A stretch of 42,377 nucleotides of DNA from Blastococcus sp. CT_GayMR20 (GCF_004570345.1 NZ_SPQM01000026.1:1-42377), one strand, 5' to 3'. Shown: positions 24,094-34,372, counted from the first letter of the stretch. Numbers and translations: made by a program. The notes: generated from the sequence alone by a model not told the origin.

Positions 24094-25299
24094 GTGACCA
24101 CTCCTGCGACCACGGCGCCGCCCGGGTCGACCCTCGCGCGGCCGCCGTTGGTGCGCCCGCGCTCCGGTCGCCTGCTCGCCGGCGTCGCGTCCGGGACGGC
24201 GTCCCACCTCCGCCAGGACCCCCTGCTCGTCCGGGTGGTCTTCGTCGTGCTGGCGACCTTCGGCGTCGGCATCGTCATGTACGCCGGACTGTGGCTGACC
24301 ATGCCGGTCGCCGCCCCGGGCTCGGAGGAGCCCTCACCCGGCCGGATCACCCTCGGTGCGCCCGGGGGGAAGCGCCAGCTGCTCACGATCGCCGTCCTGG
24401 GGTTCGCCGCGCTGGCGTTCCTCGGCCAGGTGTCCAGCTGGGGCAGCGGCGACCTGGTGCTGCCGCTGATCCTCGTCGCGGTCGGTCTCGCCGTCATCTG
24501 GCGGCAGCTGGACACCGACCGCACCCTCGCCCTGCCCGGCGTCCGCTGGGCCCTGGCCGGGGGTGTCGCGCTGGCCGCGGGCGGTGTGGTGCTGCTGCTG
24601 GCGACCACCGGCCAGCTGGCCGCGGCCCGCAACGGCTTCGCCGCGACCCTGGTGATCCTGACCGGCGTCGTCCTCGCGACCGCCCCGATCTGGCGACGGT
24701 TGCTCGACTCCCGCTCCGAGGAACGCACCGCGCGGATCCGGTCCGAGGAGCGCGCCGCCGTCGCCGCGCACCTGCACGACTCGGTGCTGCAGACCCTCGC
24801 CCTCATCCAGCGGCACGCCGAGGAGCCGCAGGCGGTGAGCCGGCTGGCCCGCGGCCAGGAGCGCGAGCTCCGCGCGTGGCTCTACGACCCCAAGGTGGTC
24901 CGCGAGGGCGGCACGTGGGCGGGCCTCGTCGCCGGCATGGTCGCCGACGTCGAGTCCGACCACGCGCTGACCGTGGACCCCGTCGTCGTGGGTGACGCCC
25001 CGGTCGACGATGCGCTGGCCGACCTCGGCGCCGCCACGCGCGAGGCGCTGGTCAACGCCGCCAAGCACTCGGGTGCGACCGCCGCCGACCTCTACACCGA
25101 GGTGACTCCCGAGCGCGTGTCGGTCTTCATCCGCGACCGCGGGAAGGGGTTCGATCCGGCGACGGTGTCCGACGACCGGCGTGGCCTGCGCGATTCGGTG
25201 CACGGCCGGCTCACGCGCCTGGGTGGGACGGCGGAGATCCGGTCGGCGCCGGGGGAGGGGACCGAGGTGGAGCTGGTGCTTCCCCGGGTGGCCGCATGA
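24094..25299 (+). CDS. PspC-domain sensor histidine kinase, inverted copy
   Basis: Copy of 17079-18284, GTG start at 24094 and phosphoacceptor H228 encoded at 24775-24777. The promoter region is copied as well, so this set would be expressible if the arm exists in the cell. Confidence 0.92.
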   Translation: MTTPATTAPPGSTLARPPLVRPRSGRLLAGVASGTASHLRQDPLLVRVVFVVLATFGVGIVMYAGLWLTMPVAAPGSEEPSPGRITLGAPGGKRQLLTIAVLGFAALAFLGQVSSWGSGDLVLPLILVAVGLAVIWRQLDTDRTLALPGVRWALAGGVALAAGGVVLLLATTGQLAAARNGFAATLVILTGVVLATAPIWRRLLDSRSEERTARIRSEERAAVAAHLHDSVLQTLALIQRHAEEPQAVSRLARGQERELRAWLYDPKVVREGGTWAGLVAGMVADVESDHALTVDPVVVGDAPVDDALADLGAATREALVNAAKHSGATAADLYTEVTPERVSVFIRDRGKGFDPATVSDDRRGLRDSVHGRLTRLGGTAEIRSAPGEGTEVELVLPRVAA

Positions 25300-25949
25300 C
25301 CCGGGTGTTCGTGGTCGACGACCACGCCATGGTCCGCGCCGGGGTGCGCGCCGAGCTCGGCGACGAGGTGACCGTGGTCGGCGAGGGCGCCGACGTCGCC
25401 TCGGCCGTCGCGGGCATCCGCGCGACGCGTCCGGACGTCGTCCTGCTGGACGTGCACATGCCGGGCGGCGGCGGCCGGACGGTGCTGGAGACGCTGCGGG
25501 CCGAGCTGCCGGACGTGAAGTGGCTGGCGCTGTCGGTGTCGGACGCCGCCGAGGACGTCATCGCCGTCATCCGGGCCGGTGCCAGGGGCTACGTCACGAA
25601 GACCATCTCGGGGGCCGACCTGCTGGACGCCGTCCACCGGGTGGCCGAGGGCGACGTCGTGTTCAGCCCGCGGCTGGCCGGCTTCGTGCTGGACGCGTTC
25701 TCGGCGGCCGGTCCGGCCGCGCCCGTGCCGGAGGAGGAGGCGACCGACCCGGGCCTGGACCTGCTCAGTGCCCGCGAGCGCGAGGTGATGCAGCTGCTGG
25801 CGCGCGGCTACACCTACCGCGAGATCGGGTCGCGGCTGTTCATCTCGGTGAAGACCGTCGAGTCACACGCCTCGAACGTGCTGCGCAAGCTGCAGCTGTC
25901 CAACCGCAACGAACTCACCCGGTGGGCGGCGACCAACCGCCTGCTCTGA
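25296..25949 (+). CDS. LuxR-type response regulator, inverted copy
   Basis: Copy of 16429-17082 with D52 and the helix-turn-helix intact; ATGA overlap with the kinase retained. Confidence 0.92.
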   Translation: MTRVFVVDDHAMVRAGVRAELGDEVTVVGEGADVASAVAGIRATRPDVVLLDVHMPGGGGRTVLETLRAELPDVKWLALSVSDAAEDVIAVIRAGARGYVTKTISGADLLDAVHRVAEGDVVFSPRLAGFVLDAFSAAGPAAPVPEEEATDPGLDLLSAREREVMQLLARGYTYREIGSRLFISVKTVESHASNVLRKLQLSNRNELTRWAATNRLL

Positions 25950-25964
25950 GAGGACCTCGTCCTC
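25950..25964. terminator. Dyad after the response regulator, inverted copy
   Basis: Same GAGGAC/GTCCTC stem as at 16414-16428. Confidence 0.35.
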
Positions 25965-25980
25965 CTCACCCTTCGCACGC

Positions 25981-26301
25981 TCAGGGCGAGCCCCTGGACG
26001 AGGCCTCGGCCGCGACGAACTCTCGGGCCTCCTCGACCAGGCCGGACCACTGCGCCGGGTCGCCGGCGACGACCCAGCCGTTCATCGCGCGCCCCTCCAT
26101 CGGCTCGAACGGGGCCGCCTGCCCCGCCTCCACCAGCTCGGTCAGCCGGGCGGGTGGGAGCTTGACGACGAGCTGCTCCTGCCACCAGATCGCGAAGAAC
26201 TTCTTGCCGGTCCGCAGCCCCCGCGAGCCGAACATGCTGCCGCGGCTCACCTCGCCGCCCTCCGCGTGGTCGACCAGCTGTTCCCATCGGTCGTCGCTCA
26301 T
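25981..26301 (-). CDS. TfoX N-terminal-domain-like protein, inverted copy
   Basis: Copy of 16077-16397; all 106 residues identical. Confidence 0.75.
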   Translation of the reverse strand: MSDDRWEQLVDHAEGGEVSRGSMFGSRGLRTGKKFFAIWWQEQLVVKLPPARLTELVEAGQAAPFEPMEGRAMNGWVVAGDPAQWSGLVEEAREFVAAEASSRGSP

Positions 26302-26313
26302 GGGGTCACGCTG

Positions 26314-27048
26314 TCATGCCGTGTGGACGATCTGGAAGGCCTCGGCCAGGCGCCCCTCCGGGAGGCCGAACCGCCGCGCCGTCTGGCTCATCCACCCGGT
26401 GACGAACTGCTCGAGATCGGGGGAGTGGCTGGTCTGCGTGACGTGGCAGCGCAGCGCAGCCATCTTGCGGTCGCGCATCTCGGTGACGTCGACCGCGTGG
26501 TTCGCCTGCGGGCTGGCACCGAGCCACACCTCCGACACCGTCCACGCCTCCAGGCCCTCGTCGGCCAGCAGCTCGGGGAAGGCGAACGGATTGCGGGCAT
26601 CGGGGTAGACCGCCCGCATCGTCGCCTCGCCGGTGGTCATGTGGTCGGGGTGGCTGGCGCCGATGCGGTCCCAGAACCGCTCCGGCGACGTGCTGAGCAC
26701 CCGCTGCGGGCGCACCTGCCGGATGACCCGGCTGATGTCGCGCCGGAGGTCGAGGGTGAGCTCCAGCCGACCGTCGGGATAGCCGAGGAAACGGACGTCG
26801 CTCACCCCGAGCGTCGCCGCCGCGGCCTGCTGCTCGGCCCGGCGCAGCACCGGCATCTGCTCCCGCGGCGTCTCGTCGAACCCGCCCGCGTCCCCGTCGG
26901 TGACGATGCAGTAGGTGACCTCCGTGCCGGCCGCCGTCCAGGTCGCGACGGTGCCGGCGCTGCCGAAGTCGACGTCGTCCGGATGGGCCAGGACGCAGAG
27001 CACGCGATCGACGTGCTCGGCGGGTGGTTGAGGTGCGGGCGCGGTCAC
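26314..27048 (-). CDS. PIG-L family deacetylase, inverted copy
   Basis: Copy of 15330-16064 with the AHPDD and HPDH zinc motifs unchanged. Confidence 0.85.
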   Translation of the reverse strand: MTAPAPQPPAEHVDRVLCVLAHPDDVDFGSAGTVATWTAAGTEVTYCIVTDGDAGGFDETPREQMPVLRRAEQQAAAATLGVSDVRFLGYPDGRLELTLDLRRDISRVIRQVRPQRVLSTSPERFWDRIGASHPDHMTTGEATMRAVYPDARNPFAFPELLADEGLEAWTVSEVWLGASPQANHAVDVTEMRDRKMAALRCHVTQTSHSPDLEQFVTGWMSQTARRFGLPEGRLAEAFQIVHTA

Positions 27049-27058
27049 CCGGCGGAGC

Positions 27059-27961
27059 CTAGGAGGGCGCGACGAGACCGGCGAGCTTGTCCGGGTTGAC
27101 GACCACCAGCACCTGCTGGATCCGCCCGTCGGCCACGGTGAGGGAGATCGACCCGAAGGGCTCCGTCCCCGACCAGCCGACGATCGCCGCCGAGCCGTTG
27201 ACCTCGGCCACAGCGATGCGCACGTCCGGGAGGGCAGCGCCCTCCTGCGCGACGGCCACGAGCCAGCGGGCCACCTTGTCGGCGCCGGTGATCGGACGCA
27301 GGGCCGCCTTCGTCCTCCCCCCGCCGTCGCTGATCAGGACGACGTCGGGTGCCAGGGCCGCGAGCAGCGCCTCGAGGTCGCCACCGCCGACGGCGGCGAG
27401 GAAACGCTCGGTCACCTCCCGGTGGGCCTCCCGGTCGGCGTCGAAGCGGGGCTGTCGCGCCTGCACGTGCTCGCGGGCGCGGTGCCCCATCTGGCGGACC
27501 GCGGCCTCGCTCCGGCCGAGGACGGCGGCCACCTCGGCGATCGGCAGACCGAAGACCTCGCGCAGCACGAACACCGCCCGTTCGGCAGGGGACAGTGTCT
27601 CGAGCACGACGAGCAGCGCGAGCGACACCTGCTCGCCGAGTTCGGCGGCCGCGTCCGGTTCCGGCGCCGGTGGGCCCGACCCGACCGGCGAGCCGCCGGT
27701 CAGCAGCGGTTCGGGCAGCCACGGCCCGACGTAGCTCTCCCGCCGTGCCCGCGCCGAGCCCAGCCGGTCGAGCGCCAGCCGGGTGGTGATCCGCACGAGG
27801 TAGGCCCGCGCGTCGGCGACGTCGCTGCGGTCGGCCGCGGACCACCGCAGCCAGGTGTCCTGGACGGCGTCCTCGGCGTCCGCGACGCTGCCCAGCATCT
27901 GGTAGGCGACGCCGAACAGCAGGCGCCGGTGGCGGTCGAACGCGTCGAGTGCGGCCGTCAC
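27059..27961 (-). CDS. ECF41 sigma factor, inverted copy
   Basis: Copy of 14417-15319, including WLPEPL, DGGG and NPDKL signatures and the GTGA overlap with the CMD gene. Confidence 0.93.
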   Translation of the reverse strand: MTAALDAFDRHRRLLFGVAYQMLGSVADAEDAVQDTWLRWSAADRSDVADARAYLVRITTRLALDRLGSARARRESYVGPWLPEPLLTGGSPVGSGPPAPEPDAAAELGEQVSLALLVVLETLSPAERAVFVLREVFGLPIAEVAAVLGRSEAAVRQMGHRAREHVQARQPRFDADREAHREVTERFLAAVGGGDLEALLAALAPDVVLISDGGGRTKAALRPITGADKVARWLVAVAQEGAALPDVRIAVAEVNGSAAIVGWSGTEPFGSISLTVADGRIQQVLVVVNPDKLAGLVAPS

Positions 27962-28512
27962 GAGGCGGCCGGGATCTCGCAGCGGTCCGCGAAGCCCTGG
28001 CTGGTGAGCCCCAGCGAGCTGTTGAACCGCGACCTGACGTTCTCCACGGCGACCATCATGGTGAGCTCGACCAGCTGGGCGTCGTCCAACTGCCGCCGCA
28101 GGCCGGCGACCATGTCGTCGGTGACGGTCGGCGGGGTGGCGGTGACGGCTTCGGCGTAGGCCAGCACCTGCCGCTCCAGGTCGGTGTAGGCGTCGCTGTC
28201 CCGCCAGCGGGGGACGTCGCGCATCTTGACCGGGTCGACGCCGTCGGAGGTGGTCACCCAGTAGCCGAAGTCCACGCACCACGAGCAGCCGATCGAGACG
28301 GCGGACGCCATGACCGCCAGCGCCTTCAGCGTCGGGTCGAGCCGCTTCCAGCGGGCCAGCGAGGTCTCGAACCGGAGATCGGTGGCCAGGACCCGCATGT
28401 TGTGCCCCATGGCCGGAAGCGGGTCGGGGACCACGCCGTAGGTGCGCCGGGCGTACCACTCGGCGAGGCGGTAGAGGGGAGTGCGCGGCGGGTCGAGCGG
28501 GATGCGGGTCAT
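27958..28512 (-). CDS. CMD/AhpD-like protein, inverted copy
   Basis: Copy of 13866-14420 with C76-x-x-C79 retained and the same ribosome site. Confidence 0.85.
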   Translation of the reverse strand: MTRIPLDPPRTPLYRLAEWYARRTYGVVPDPLPAMGHNMRVLATDLRFETSLARWKRLDPTLKALAVMASAVSIGCSWCVDFGYWVTTSDGVDPVKMRDVPRWRDSDAYTDLERQVLAYAEAVTATPPTVTDDMVAGLRRQLDDAQLVELTMMVAVENVRSRFNSSLGLTSQGFADRCEIPAAS

Positions 28513-28585
28513 GTCGGGTCCTCTCCATCGGGAACACCCATGGAGACGGAGGAGACGCGCCGGACGTGACATCCGATCCCGCGGA

Positions 28586-28622
28586 AGCCGGTCGGGTCCT
28601 CCCCCTGGCGACCCGACCGGCT
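28586..28622 (-). terminator. Hairpin upstream of the CMD operon, inverted copy
   Basis: Same 13-bp stem as at 13756-13792. Confidence 0.5.
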
Positions 28623-28722
28623 CCCCGTGCCGGCGCCCGCCCGTGCGGACGAACCGGCCCCAGCGGTGTGCGGGACGTCCCCGCTGGGTCATGGCGGGGG
28701 TGCTCGCACCGTGCCGGGTGGC

Positions 28723-28911
28723 TCAGCGGAACGGGTGGTCCCGGTCGCGCCGGGGGTCGACGTCGAGGAACGCCCCGGCGCCGAAGGTGCAGATGACCGG
28801 CACGACCGCCGTCCTCCGACGTGGCCGGCGGGCCGTCGCGCGTATCCGGCGGGCGACGGCCCGCGGCAGCCGGTGGGGGAACGGCGGGAGATCGGGGAGC
28901 GGATCCGTCAT
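28723..28911 (-). CDS. Possible 62-residue protein, inverted copy
   Basis: Copy of 13467-13655; doubtful as a gene for the reasons given there. Confidence 0.4.
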   Translation of the reverse strand: MTDPLPDLPPFPHRLPRAVARRIRATARRPRRRTAVVPVICTFGAGAFLDVDPRRDRDHPFR

Positions 28912-28983
28912 GCCTTCCAGAGGCAGGTGGGGATCTCGCGGATACGGCGGCGGGAAGGTGCCGCGGCTTGCAGACTGGCGGTC

Positions 28984-29280
28984 GTGGTCACCTACACGCT
29001 CGGCGTCACGTTGCGCGCACTCTCGCCCTGGGACGACGCGACGGCGGCACCGGTGGCCGACGCGCTCGGGGACGACGGCGCCGTGTGGGTCGACCCCGCG
29101 GACCCGGCGCTGCTGCGGGTCTCGGCGGAGCGGACGGCGGACGAACCGGCCGCAGCGCTGGCACTCGGACGTGCCCTGGCCGAGCGGCTCCGGGACCGGG
29201 CGCCGGTGCCGGCCGGCGTCCTCGAGGTCAGCGCGATGGACGACGAGGACGTGTTGGTCTGGCGCGCCGGGGCCTCCTAG
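28984..29280 (+). CDS. Hypothetical 98-residue protein, inverted copy
   Basis: Copy of 13098-13394, GTG start at 28984, CTAG stop overlap with chorismate mutase retained. Confidence 0.6.
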   Translation: MVTYTLGVTLRALSPWDDATAAPVADALGDDGAVWVDPADPALLRVSAERTADEPAAALALGRALAERLRDRAPVPAGVLEVSAMDDEDVLVWRAGAS

Positions 29281-29576
29281 AGGCGGCCGCGGCCCTGGCG
29301 CAGCAGCAGCATGCCGAGCGCGGCGCCGTCCGGACCCAGCGCGGCGCGGAACCTGTCGAGCACCTGCTGCTCGCGAGAGAGCGAGAGCCGGGTGCCGCCG
29401 CTGGCGGCCCGGAGGGCGCCGATCTCCTTCGAGATGGCGAGCCGGCGGTGGACGAGCTCGATGATCTCGGCGTCGCACGTGTCGATGGCGGTGCGCAGCT
29501 CGCCGATCCGCTCGACGTCGCCGCCCGTGACGGCGACCGGCGCGGAGCTCGCGGGAGTGGCGGTGGGAGTGCTCAT
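29277..29576 (-). CDS. Chorismate mutase, inverted copy
   Basis: Copy of 12802-13101, complete with its own leader peptide and attenuator. Confidence 0.88.
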   Translation of the reverse strand: MSTPTATPASSAPVAVTGGDVERIGELRTAIDTCDAEIIELVHRRLAISKEIGALRAASGGTRLSLSREQQVLDRFRAALGPDGAALGMLLLRQGRGRL

Positions 29577-29617
29577 GGGGCGTCCTTCGGGATCTGGTGG
29601 CCGTCCGGACCCCGGAG

Positions 29618-29654
29618 ACGAAGAACGCCCCGGGGCTCTTCGGGCCCGGGGCGT
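29618..29654 (-). terminator. Chorismate mutase attenuator, inverted copy
   Basis: Same 10-bp stem and TTCTTCGTCT tract as at 12724-12760. Confidence 0.7.
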
Positions 29655-29670
29655 CTGTTGCGGCGGTTGC

Positions 29671-29733
29671 TCAGCCGGCGGTGACGGACACCGGATCCCG
29701 GTGACCGTAGAAAAAGCTGACCGTGGCGAGCAC
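29671..29733 (-). CDS. Aromatic leader peptide, inverted copy
   Basis: Same 20-codon frame with Ser-Phe-Phe-Tyr as at 12645-12707. Confidence 0.75.
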   Translation of the reverse strand: MLATVSFFYGHRDPVSVTAG

Positions 29734-29848
29734 GGAGCCGAGTGTGCCACAGCCGGTCCGCGGCCACCACGACGCTGCCTGGTGCGCGTGTGACGGCAGT
29801 TGGAGCCGGGAGGGGACCGTCACCCGTCCGGCTTACAGTGATGTGGTC

Positions 29849-32167
29849 ATGAGCAGCGTCCAGCAGGCACTCCCCGGCACCCAGAACAGCCTGCCCGGGA
29901 CGGAGGCCCTCCAGCGCACCGCCAAGGGCTCCGTCGGGCGCGAGCTCGAGCGCATGCTGGCCGGTCTCAACGGCCCCCAGCGGCAGGCAGTGGTCCACGA
30001 GGGCGGGCCACTGCTCATCGTCGCCGGCGCCGGATCGGGCAAGACCCGTGTGCTCGCCCACCGCATCGCCTACCTGCTCGGCGCCCGGCACACCCAGCCC
30101 GGCGAGGTCCTCGCGATCACCTTCACGAACAAGGCCGCCGGGGAGATGAAGGAGCGCGTGGCCGCGCTGGTCGGGCCGCGCGCCCGGGCGATGTGGGTGT
30201 CGACGTTCCACTCGATGTGCGTGCGGATCCTCCGCGCCGAGGCCGCGAAGCTGAACCTGAAGTCGTCGTTCACGATCTACGACCAGGGCGACTCCGTCCG
30301 GCTGATGACGATGGTCGCCCGCGACCTCGACCTGGACGCCAAGCGCTACCCCGGCCGCAGCCTCGCCGCGCAGGTGTCGAACCTGAAGAACGAGCTGATC
30401 GACGAGGAGAGCTACAGCCCGCAGACGGCGCCGGAGAAGGTGCTGGCCGAGGCCTACAAGCTCTACCAGCAGCGGCTGCGCCAGGCGCACGCCATGGACT
30501 TCGACGACCTGATCATGAACACCGTCCAGCTGCTGCAGGTGTTCCCCGACGTCGCCGAGCACTACCGCCGCCGGTTCCGGCACGTGCTCGTCGACGAGTA
30601 CCAGGACACCAACCACGCCCAGTACATGCTGGTGCGGGAGCTGGTCGGCCCGGAGAACGGCCCGGTCCCGCAGGCCGAGCTGTGCGTCGTCGGTGACGCC
30701 GACCAGTCGATCTACGCGTTCCGCGGCGCCACGATCCGCAACATCGACGAGTTCGAGCGCGACTACCCGCACGCGACGACCATCCTGCTCGAGCAGAACT
30801 ACCGCTCCACCCAGCGGATCCTCAAGGCCGCGAACCAGGTCATCTCCCGCAACACCGGCCGCCGGCCCAAGAACCTGTGGACCGACTCCGGCGACGGCGA
30901 GCTGATCGAGGGCTACGTCGCCGACAACGAGCACGACGAGGCCGCGTGGGTCGCCGAGCAGATCGACGCCCTCGTCGACGAGGGCGTGGCCCAGCCGAAG
31001 GACATCGCGGTCTTCTACCGCACCAACAACGCCTCGCGGGTGTTCGAAGAGGTCTTCATCCGCGTCGGCATGCCCTACAAGGTCGTGGGCGGGGTGCGCT
31101 TCTACGAGCGCAAAGAGGTCCGCGACGCGCTGGCCTACCTGAAGGTCGTGGCCAACCCGACCGACATCGTGAGCCTGCGCCGGGTCATCAACACCCCGAA
31201 GCGCGGCATCGGCGACCGGGCGGAGGCGTGCATCGAGAACTTCGCCGACCGCGAGCGGATCCCGTTCGCCTCGGCGCTGCGCCGCTGCTCGGAGGTCGGT
31301 GAGCTCGCGACCCGCTCGCTCAAGGCCATCCAGGAGTTCGTGGCGCTGCTGGAGGAGTTCGAGCAGCTGGTCGAGACGGGATCCGGCCCGGCGGCGCTCC
31401 TGGAGAGCATCCTCGACCGCACCGGCTACCTCACCGAGCTGCAGGCCAGCACCGATCCGCAGGACGAGGGCCGGGTCGACAACCTCAACGAGCTCATCTC
31501 CGTCGCCGCGGAGTTCGAGGCGGCCAGCCCGGGCGGCACGGTCACCGACTTCCTGGAACAGGTCTCGCTGGTGGCCGACGCCGACCAGATCCCGGTCACC
31601 GGTGACGACGCCGGCGTCGTCACGATGATGACGCTGCACACCGCCAAGGGCCTGGAGTTCCCGGTCGTCTTCCTCACCGCGCTGGAGGACGGCGTCTTCC
31701 CGCACCTGCGCGCGCTCGGTGACCCGCGCGAGCTGGAGGAGGAACGGCGACTGGCCTACGTCGGCATCACCCGGGCCCAGAAGCGGTTGTTCCTGTCGCG
31801 GGCGCAGGTGCGCACCAGCTGGGGGCAGCCCTCGTACAACCCGCCGTCCCGGTTCCTCGACGAGCTGCCGCCGGACACCGTGCACTGGTCGCGGCTCGAG
31901 CCGGCGCCGGCGGCGTCGAACAGCTACTCGTCGGCGCAGTCCCGGGTGGCGGCCACCGGGCTGTCGACCGGCGGCCTGCGGGGCGGGGCGGGCAACCGGG
32001 CGGTCATCTCCGTCGACGTGGGCGACCGGGTGAGCCACGACGCGTTCGGCCTGGGCACCGTCGTCGAGGTGACGGGCGTCGGCGACAAGGCGCAGGCCAC
32101 GGTGGACTTCGGCTCCGGTGGCACCAAGCGCCTGGTGCTGAGGTACGCCCCGCTCGTCAAGCTGTGA
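29849..32167 (+). CDS. pcrA: UvrD/PcrA-type helicase, inverted copy
   Basis: Copy of 10211-12529, ATG at 29849, all helicase motifs and the C-terminal Tudor-like domain identical over 772 residues. It is the longest gene in the arm, so its unbroken identity is strong evidence against divergence between the arms. Confidence 0.95.
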   Translation: MSSVQQALPGTQNSLPGTEALQRTAKGSVGRELERMLAGLNGPQRQAVVHEGGPLLIVAGAGSGKTRVLAHRIAYLLGARHTQPGEVLAITFTNKAAGEMKERVAALVGPRARAMWVSTFHSMCVRILRAEAAKLNLKSSFTIYDQGDSVRLMTMVARDLDLDAKRYPGRSLAAQVSNLKNELIDEESYSPQTAPEKVLAEAYKLYQQRLRQAHAMDFDDLIMNTVQLLQVFPDVAEHYRRRFRHVLVDEYQDTNHAQYMLVRELVGPENGPVPQAELCVVGDADQSIYAFRGATIRNIDEFERDYPHATTILLEQNYRSTQRILKAANQVISRNTGRRPKNLWTDSGDGELIEGYVADNEHDEAAWVAEQIDALVDEGVAQPKDIAVFYRTNNASRVFEEVFIRVGMPYKVVGGVRFYERKEVRDALAYLKVVANPTDIVSLRRVINTPKRGIGDRAEACIENFADRERIPFASALRRCSEVGELATRSLKAIQEFVALLEEFEQLVETGSGPAALLESILDRTGYLTELQASTDPQDEGRVDNLNELISVAAEFEAASPGGTVTDFLEQVSLVADADQIPVTGDDAGVVTMMTLHTAKGLEFPVVFLTALEDGVFPHLRALGDPRELEEERRLAYVGITRAQKRLFLSRAQVRTSWGQPSYNPPSRFLDELPPDTVHWSRLEPAPAASNSYSSAQSRVAATGLSTGGLRGGAGNRAVISVDVGDRVSHDAFGLGTVVEVTGVGDKAQATVDFGSGGTKRLVLRYAPLVKL

Positions 32168-32171
32168 CACG

Positions 32172-32188
32172 GTCGTCCTCCGGACGAC
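32172..32188. terminator. Hairpin between pcrA and M23 genes, inverted copy
   Basis: Same GTCGTCC/GGACGAC stem as at 10190-10206. Confidence 0.4.
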
Positions 32189-32282
32189 ACCGCAGCCACG
32201 AGCCGTTCCCGACTCGGGATGAGCCGCTGCGTCACACCTGCGCGGAGCCCTCCGGGCCCCACTCGGCGCGACAGGACAACCG

Positions 32283-33074
32283 CTAGACCGAGACGCCGCG
32301 GTCGGCCAGCCAGGCCTCGGGGTCGGTCGGGCGGCCGTTGATGTCGCCCTTGTGGATCTCGTAGTGCAGGTGCGGTCCGGTCGAGAAGCCCTCGTTGCCG
32401 ACCTTGGCGATCTGGTCGCCGGCGTGCACGACGTCCCCGGCCTCGACGTCGTAGTAGCGCATGTGCCCGTAGATGTGGACGAAGCCCTCGGCGTCCTGGA
32501 TGTAGACGGCGTTGCCGAACCCGGAGACTCGTCCGGCCTTGAGGACGACGCCGTCGGCGGCGGAGTAGATGGGCGTGCCGAGTGGGGCGGCCAGGTCCAG
32601 GCCGTAGTGCATCTGCCCCCAGCGCTGGCAGTAGCAGGTGGTGAGCCGGCCCTGCGTGGGCAGCACGGTCTTCGGTGCCCGGGCGGCGCGGGAGGCGGCA
32701 AGCTCGCCGAGGCGGGCCTGCGCCTCGGCCTCGGTGATGCTGCGGCGGACGCCGGCATCGTCGATGCCACCGGACAGCGAGATGTCGGAGACGCCGCCGA
32801 GGCCGTAGTCGGAGGCGGTGGCGGTGTGGTCCGGGGGGCTGCCGATCACGGTGGGCGCGGCGGCGAGGAGGGCGCCGGCGACGAGTGCGGCGAACCAGAG
32901 CGGCGCGCGGCGTCCCGGGGGCTGCGGGAGGCGTCGGCCGGCCAGCAGCCGCGGGGCCGAGCGGCGGGACGCGAGGGCGGCCTGCGCCTCGGCGATGGCG
33001 GGCGCCACCGCGTCGGGACGAGCGGTCTCGCGCACGGTCTGCTCGAGGACCTGCGGTGCACTGCTGCGAGACAA
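32283..33074 (-). CDS. M23-family peptidase, inverted copy
   Basis: Copy of 9304-10095 with TTG start, membrane anchor and zinc ligands H156, D160, H235 and H237. Confidence 0.88.
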   Translation of the reverse strand: MSRSSAPQVLEQTVRETARPDAVAPAIAEAQAALASRRSAPRLLAGRRLPQPPGRRAPLWFAALVAGALLAAAPTVIGSPPDHTATASDYGLGGVSDISLSGGIDDAGVRRSITEAEAQARLGELAASRAARAPKTVLPTQGRLTTCYCQRWGQMHYGLDLAAPLGTPIYSAADGVVLKAGRVSGFGNAVYIQDAEGFVHIYGHMRYYDVEAGDVVHAGDQIAKVGNEGFSTGPHLHYEIHKGDINGRPTDPEAWLADRGVSV

Positions 33075-33190
33075 GGCGCACCTTCCCGGACGAGCGCTTC
33101 CCTCTGGGCCGCCGCGAGGCGTTCCGTCGGGGGAGCGACGGCGGCTGTGGACGGTCCGCGGGGCGGTGTCCGCCGGTGGCTACCGGTGCC

Positions 33191-33206
33191 GTGATCGAAC
33201 CGTAAC
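33191..33206 (-). promoter_or_regulatory. Candidate MtrA-like direct repeat, inverted copy
   Basis: Same GTTAC-N6-ATCAC element as at 9172-9187, upstream of the right-arm M23 gene. Confidence 0.3.
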
Positions 33207-33289
33207 GATGCGTCAGGGCGCGACCAAGCACCGAACAAGACGTGTCGCAATGTGTGCAGTGCGTGACGACGACGCGCCGGACCGGCCTG

Positions 33290-34186
33290 TCAGGCGACGG
33301 AGACGGCGGCGACGGCTGCGGGGAGGGCCTCGCGCCGGCCGGCCAGGGTGGCGGCGACCTCGTCGACCACGCCGCCGTTGCGGGGCAGCGACAGGTGGCC
33401 GATCCCGTGGAAGAGCACGTTGCGGGCGCCGAGGTCCGGGTGGTCGCACCTGCCCGACGACGTCGGGATCACCATCTGGTCGAGGTCGCTGTAGACCGCC
33501 GTCATCCGCGTGCGGAACCCCGGCGCCGGTTCGGCGAGTTCCTGCAGTACGGGGGAGCCCGGGCGCAGCTGGCGGATCAGCGGGGTGGGCGCGACGTTGG
33601 CCCACACCGAGCCCGCATGCGGGGTCCCGAGCGTCACCAGTGACTCCACCCGGCTGTCGCCACCCAGGCGCTGGACGTAGTAGCGGGAGATCAGTCCGCC
33701 GAGGCTGTGGCCCACGACGTGCACGCGGTCGTACCCGGTCGCTTCGCAGATGGCCTCGATGTGCGCGCCGAGATCCGCGGCACCGCGGGCGATGTCGGTC
33801 AGGAGCGGGCTGTAGTTCCAGCTGCAGACGTGCGCGAAGCCGCGACGGCGCAGGCTGCGGTTCATCACGGAGAAGACCGAACGGTTGTCCACGAGACCGT
33901 GGACCAGGACGACGGGGATCCGGGCGGCGAGCGGGTCGGCGGCGAACAGGGCGCGGGCCGTCGGGGCCTGGAGTCCCGGGCGGTGGCGGGGATCGGGGCG
34001 GAGGACGGTCGTCCGCGTGCCCAGCGGGTACATCAGCACGTGCGCGCCGACCCAGGCCAGCTCGGTGATTCCGCCCGCCAGGGTGGCGGTGCTGCAGAGA
34101 CTCCGCAGGGCACCTCGTGGCGCTCCGTCGGTCACGGCCGCCGTGTGCGACTCTGGACGCGAGCCCGGGCCGCTCGATGCGCGCAT
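33290..34186 (-). CDS. Lipase/esterase family hydrolase, inverted copy
   Basis: Copy of 8192-9088; GHSLGG nucleophile and H264 unchanged. Confidence 0.82.
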   Translation of the reverse strand: MRASSGPGSRPESHTAAVTDGAPRGALRSLCSTATLAGGITELAWVGAHVLMYPLGTRTTVLRPDPRHRPGLQAPTARALFAADPLAARIPVVLVHGLVDNRSVFSVMNRSLRRRGFAHVCSWNYSPLLTDIARGAADLGAHIEAICEATGYDRVHVVGHSLGGLISRYYVQRLGGDSRVESLVTLGTPHAGSVWANVAPTPLIRQLRPGSPVLQELAEPAPGFRTRMTAVYSDLDQMVIPTSSGRCDHPDLGARNVLFHGIGHLSLPRNGGVVDEVAATLAGRREALPAAVAAVSVA

Positions 34187-34292
34187 GGCCGAATACCTCC
34201 CCGTCGGACCAACCGGCGGTGGCAACTGGTTCGGCCTCGCGGGTGGTGGTGCACGACTTATGTGCTCCGTTGACCCGAAGGTAACTCGCGTG

Positions 34293-34308
34293 TGTGGCGG
34301 ACGTCACA
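34293..34308. promoter_or_regulatory. Candidate CRP-family site, inverted copy
   Basis: Same 16-base element as at 8070-8085, between the right-arm lipase and membrane protein genes. Confidence 0.35.
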
Positions 34309-34372
34309 TCGACGTGCCCGACGTGTCACCGATCGAGGCCGGTTCGTGACCGAAACAGCCGAAGGGGGAACC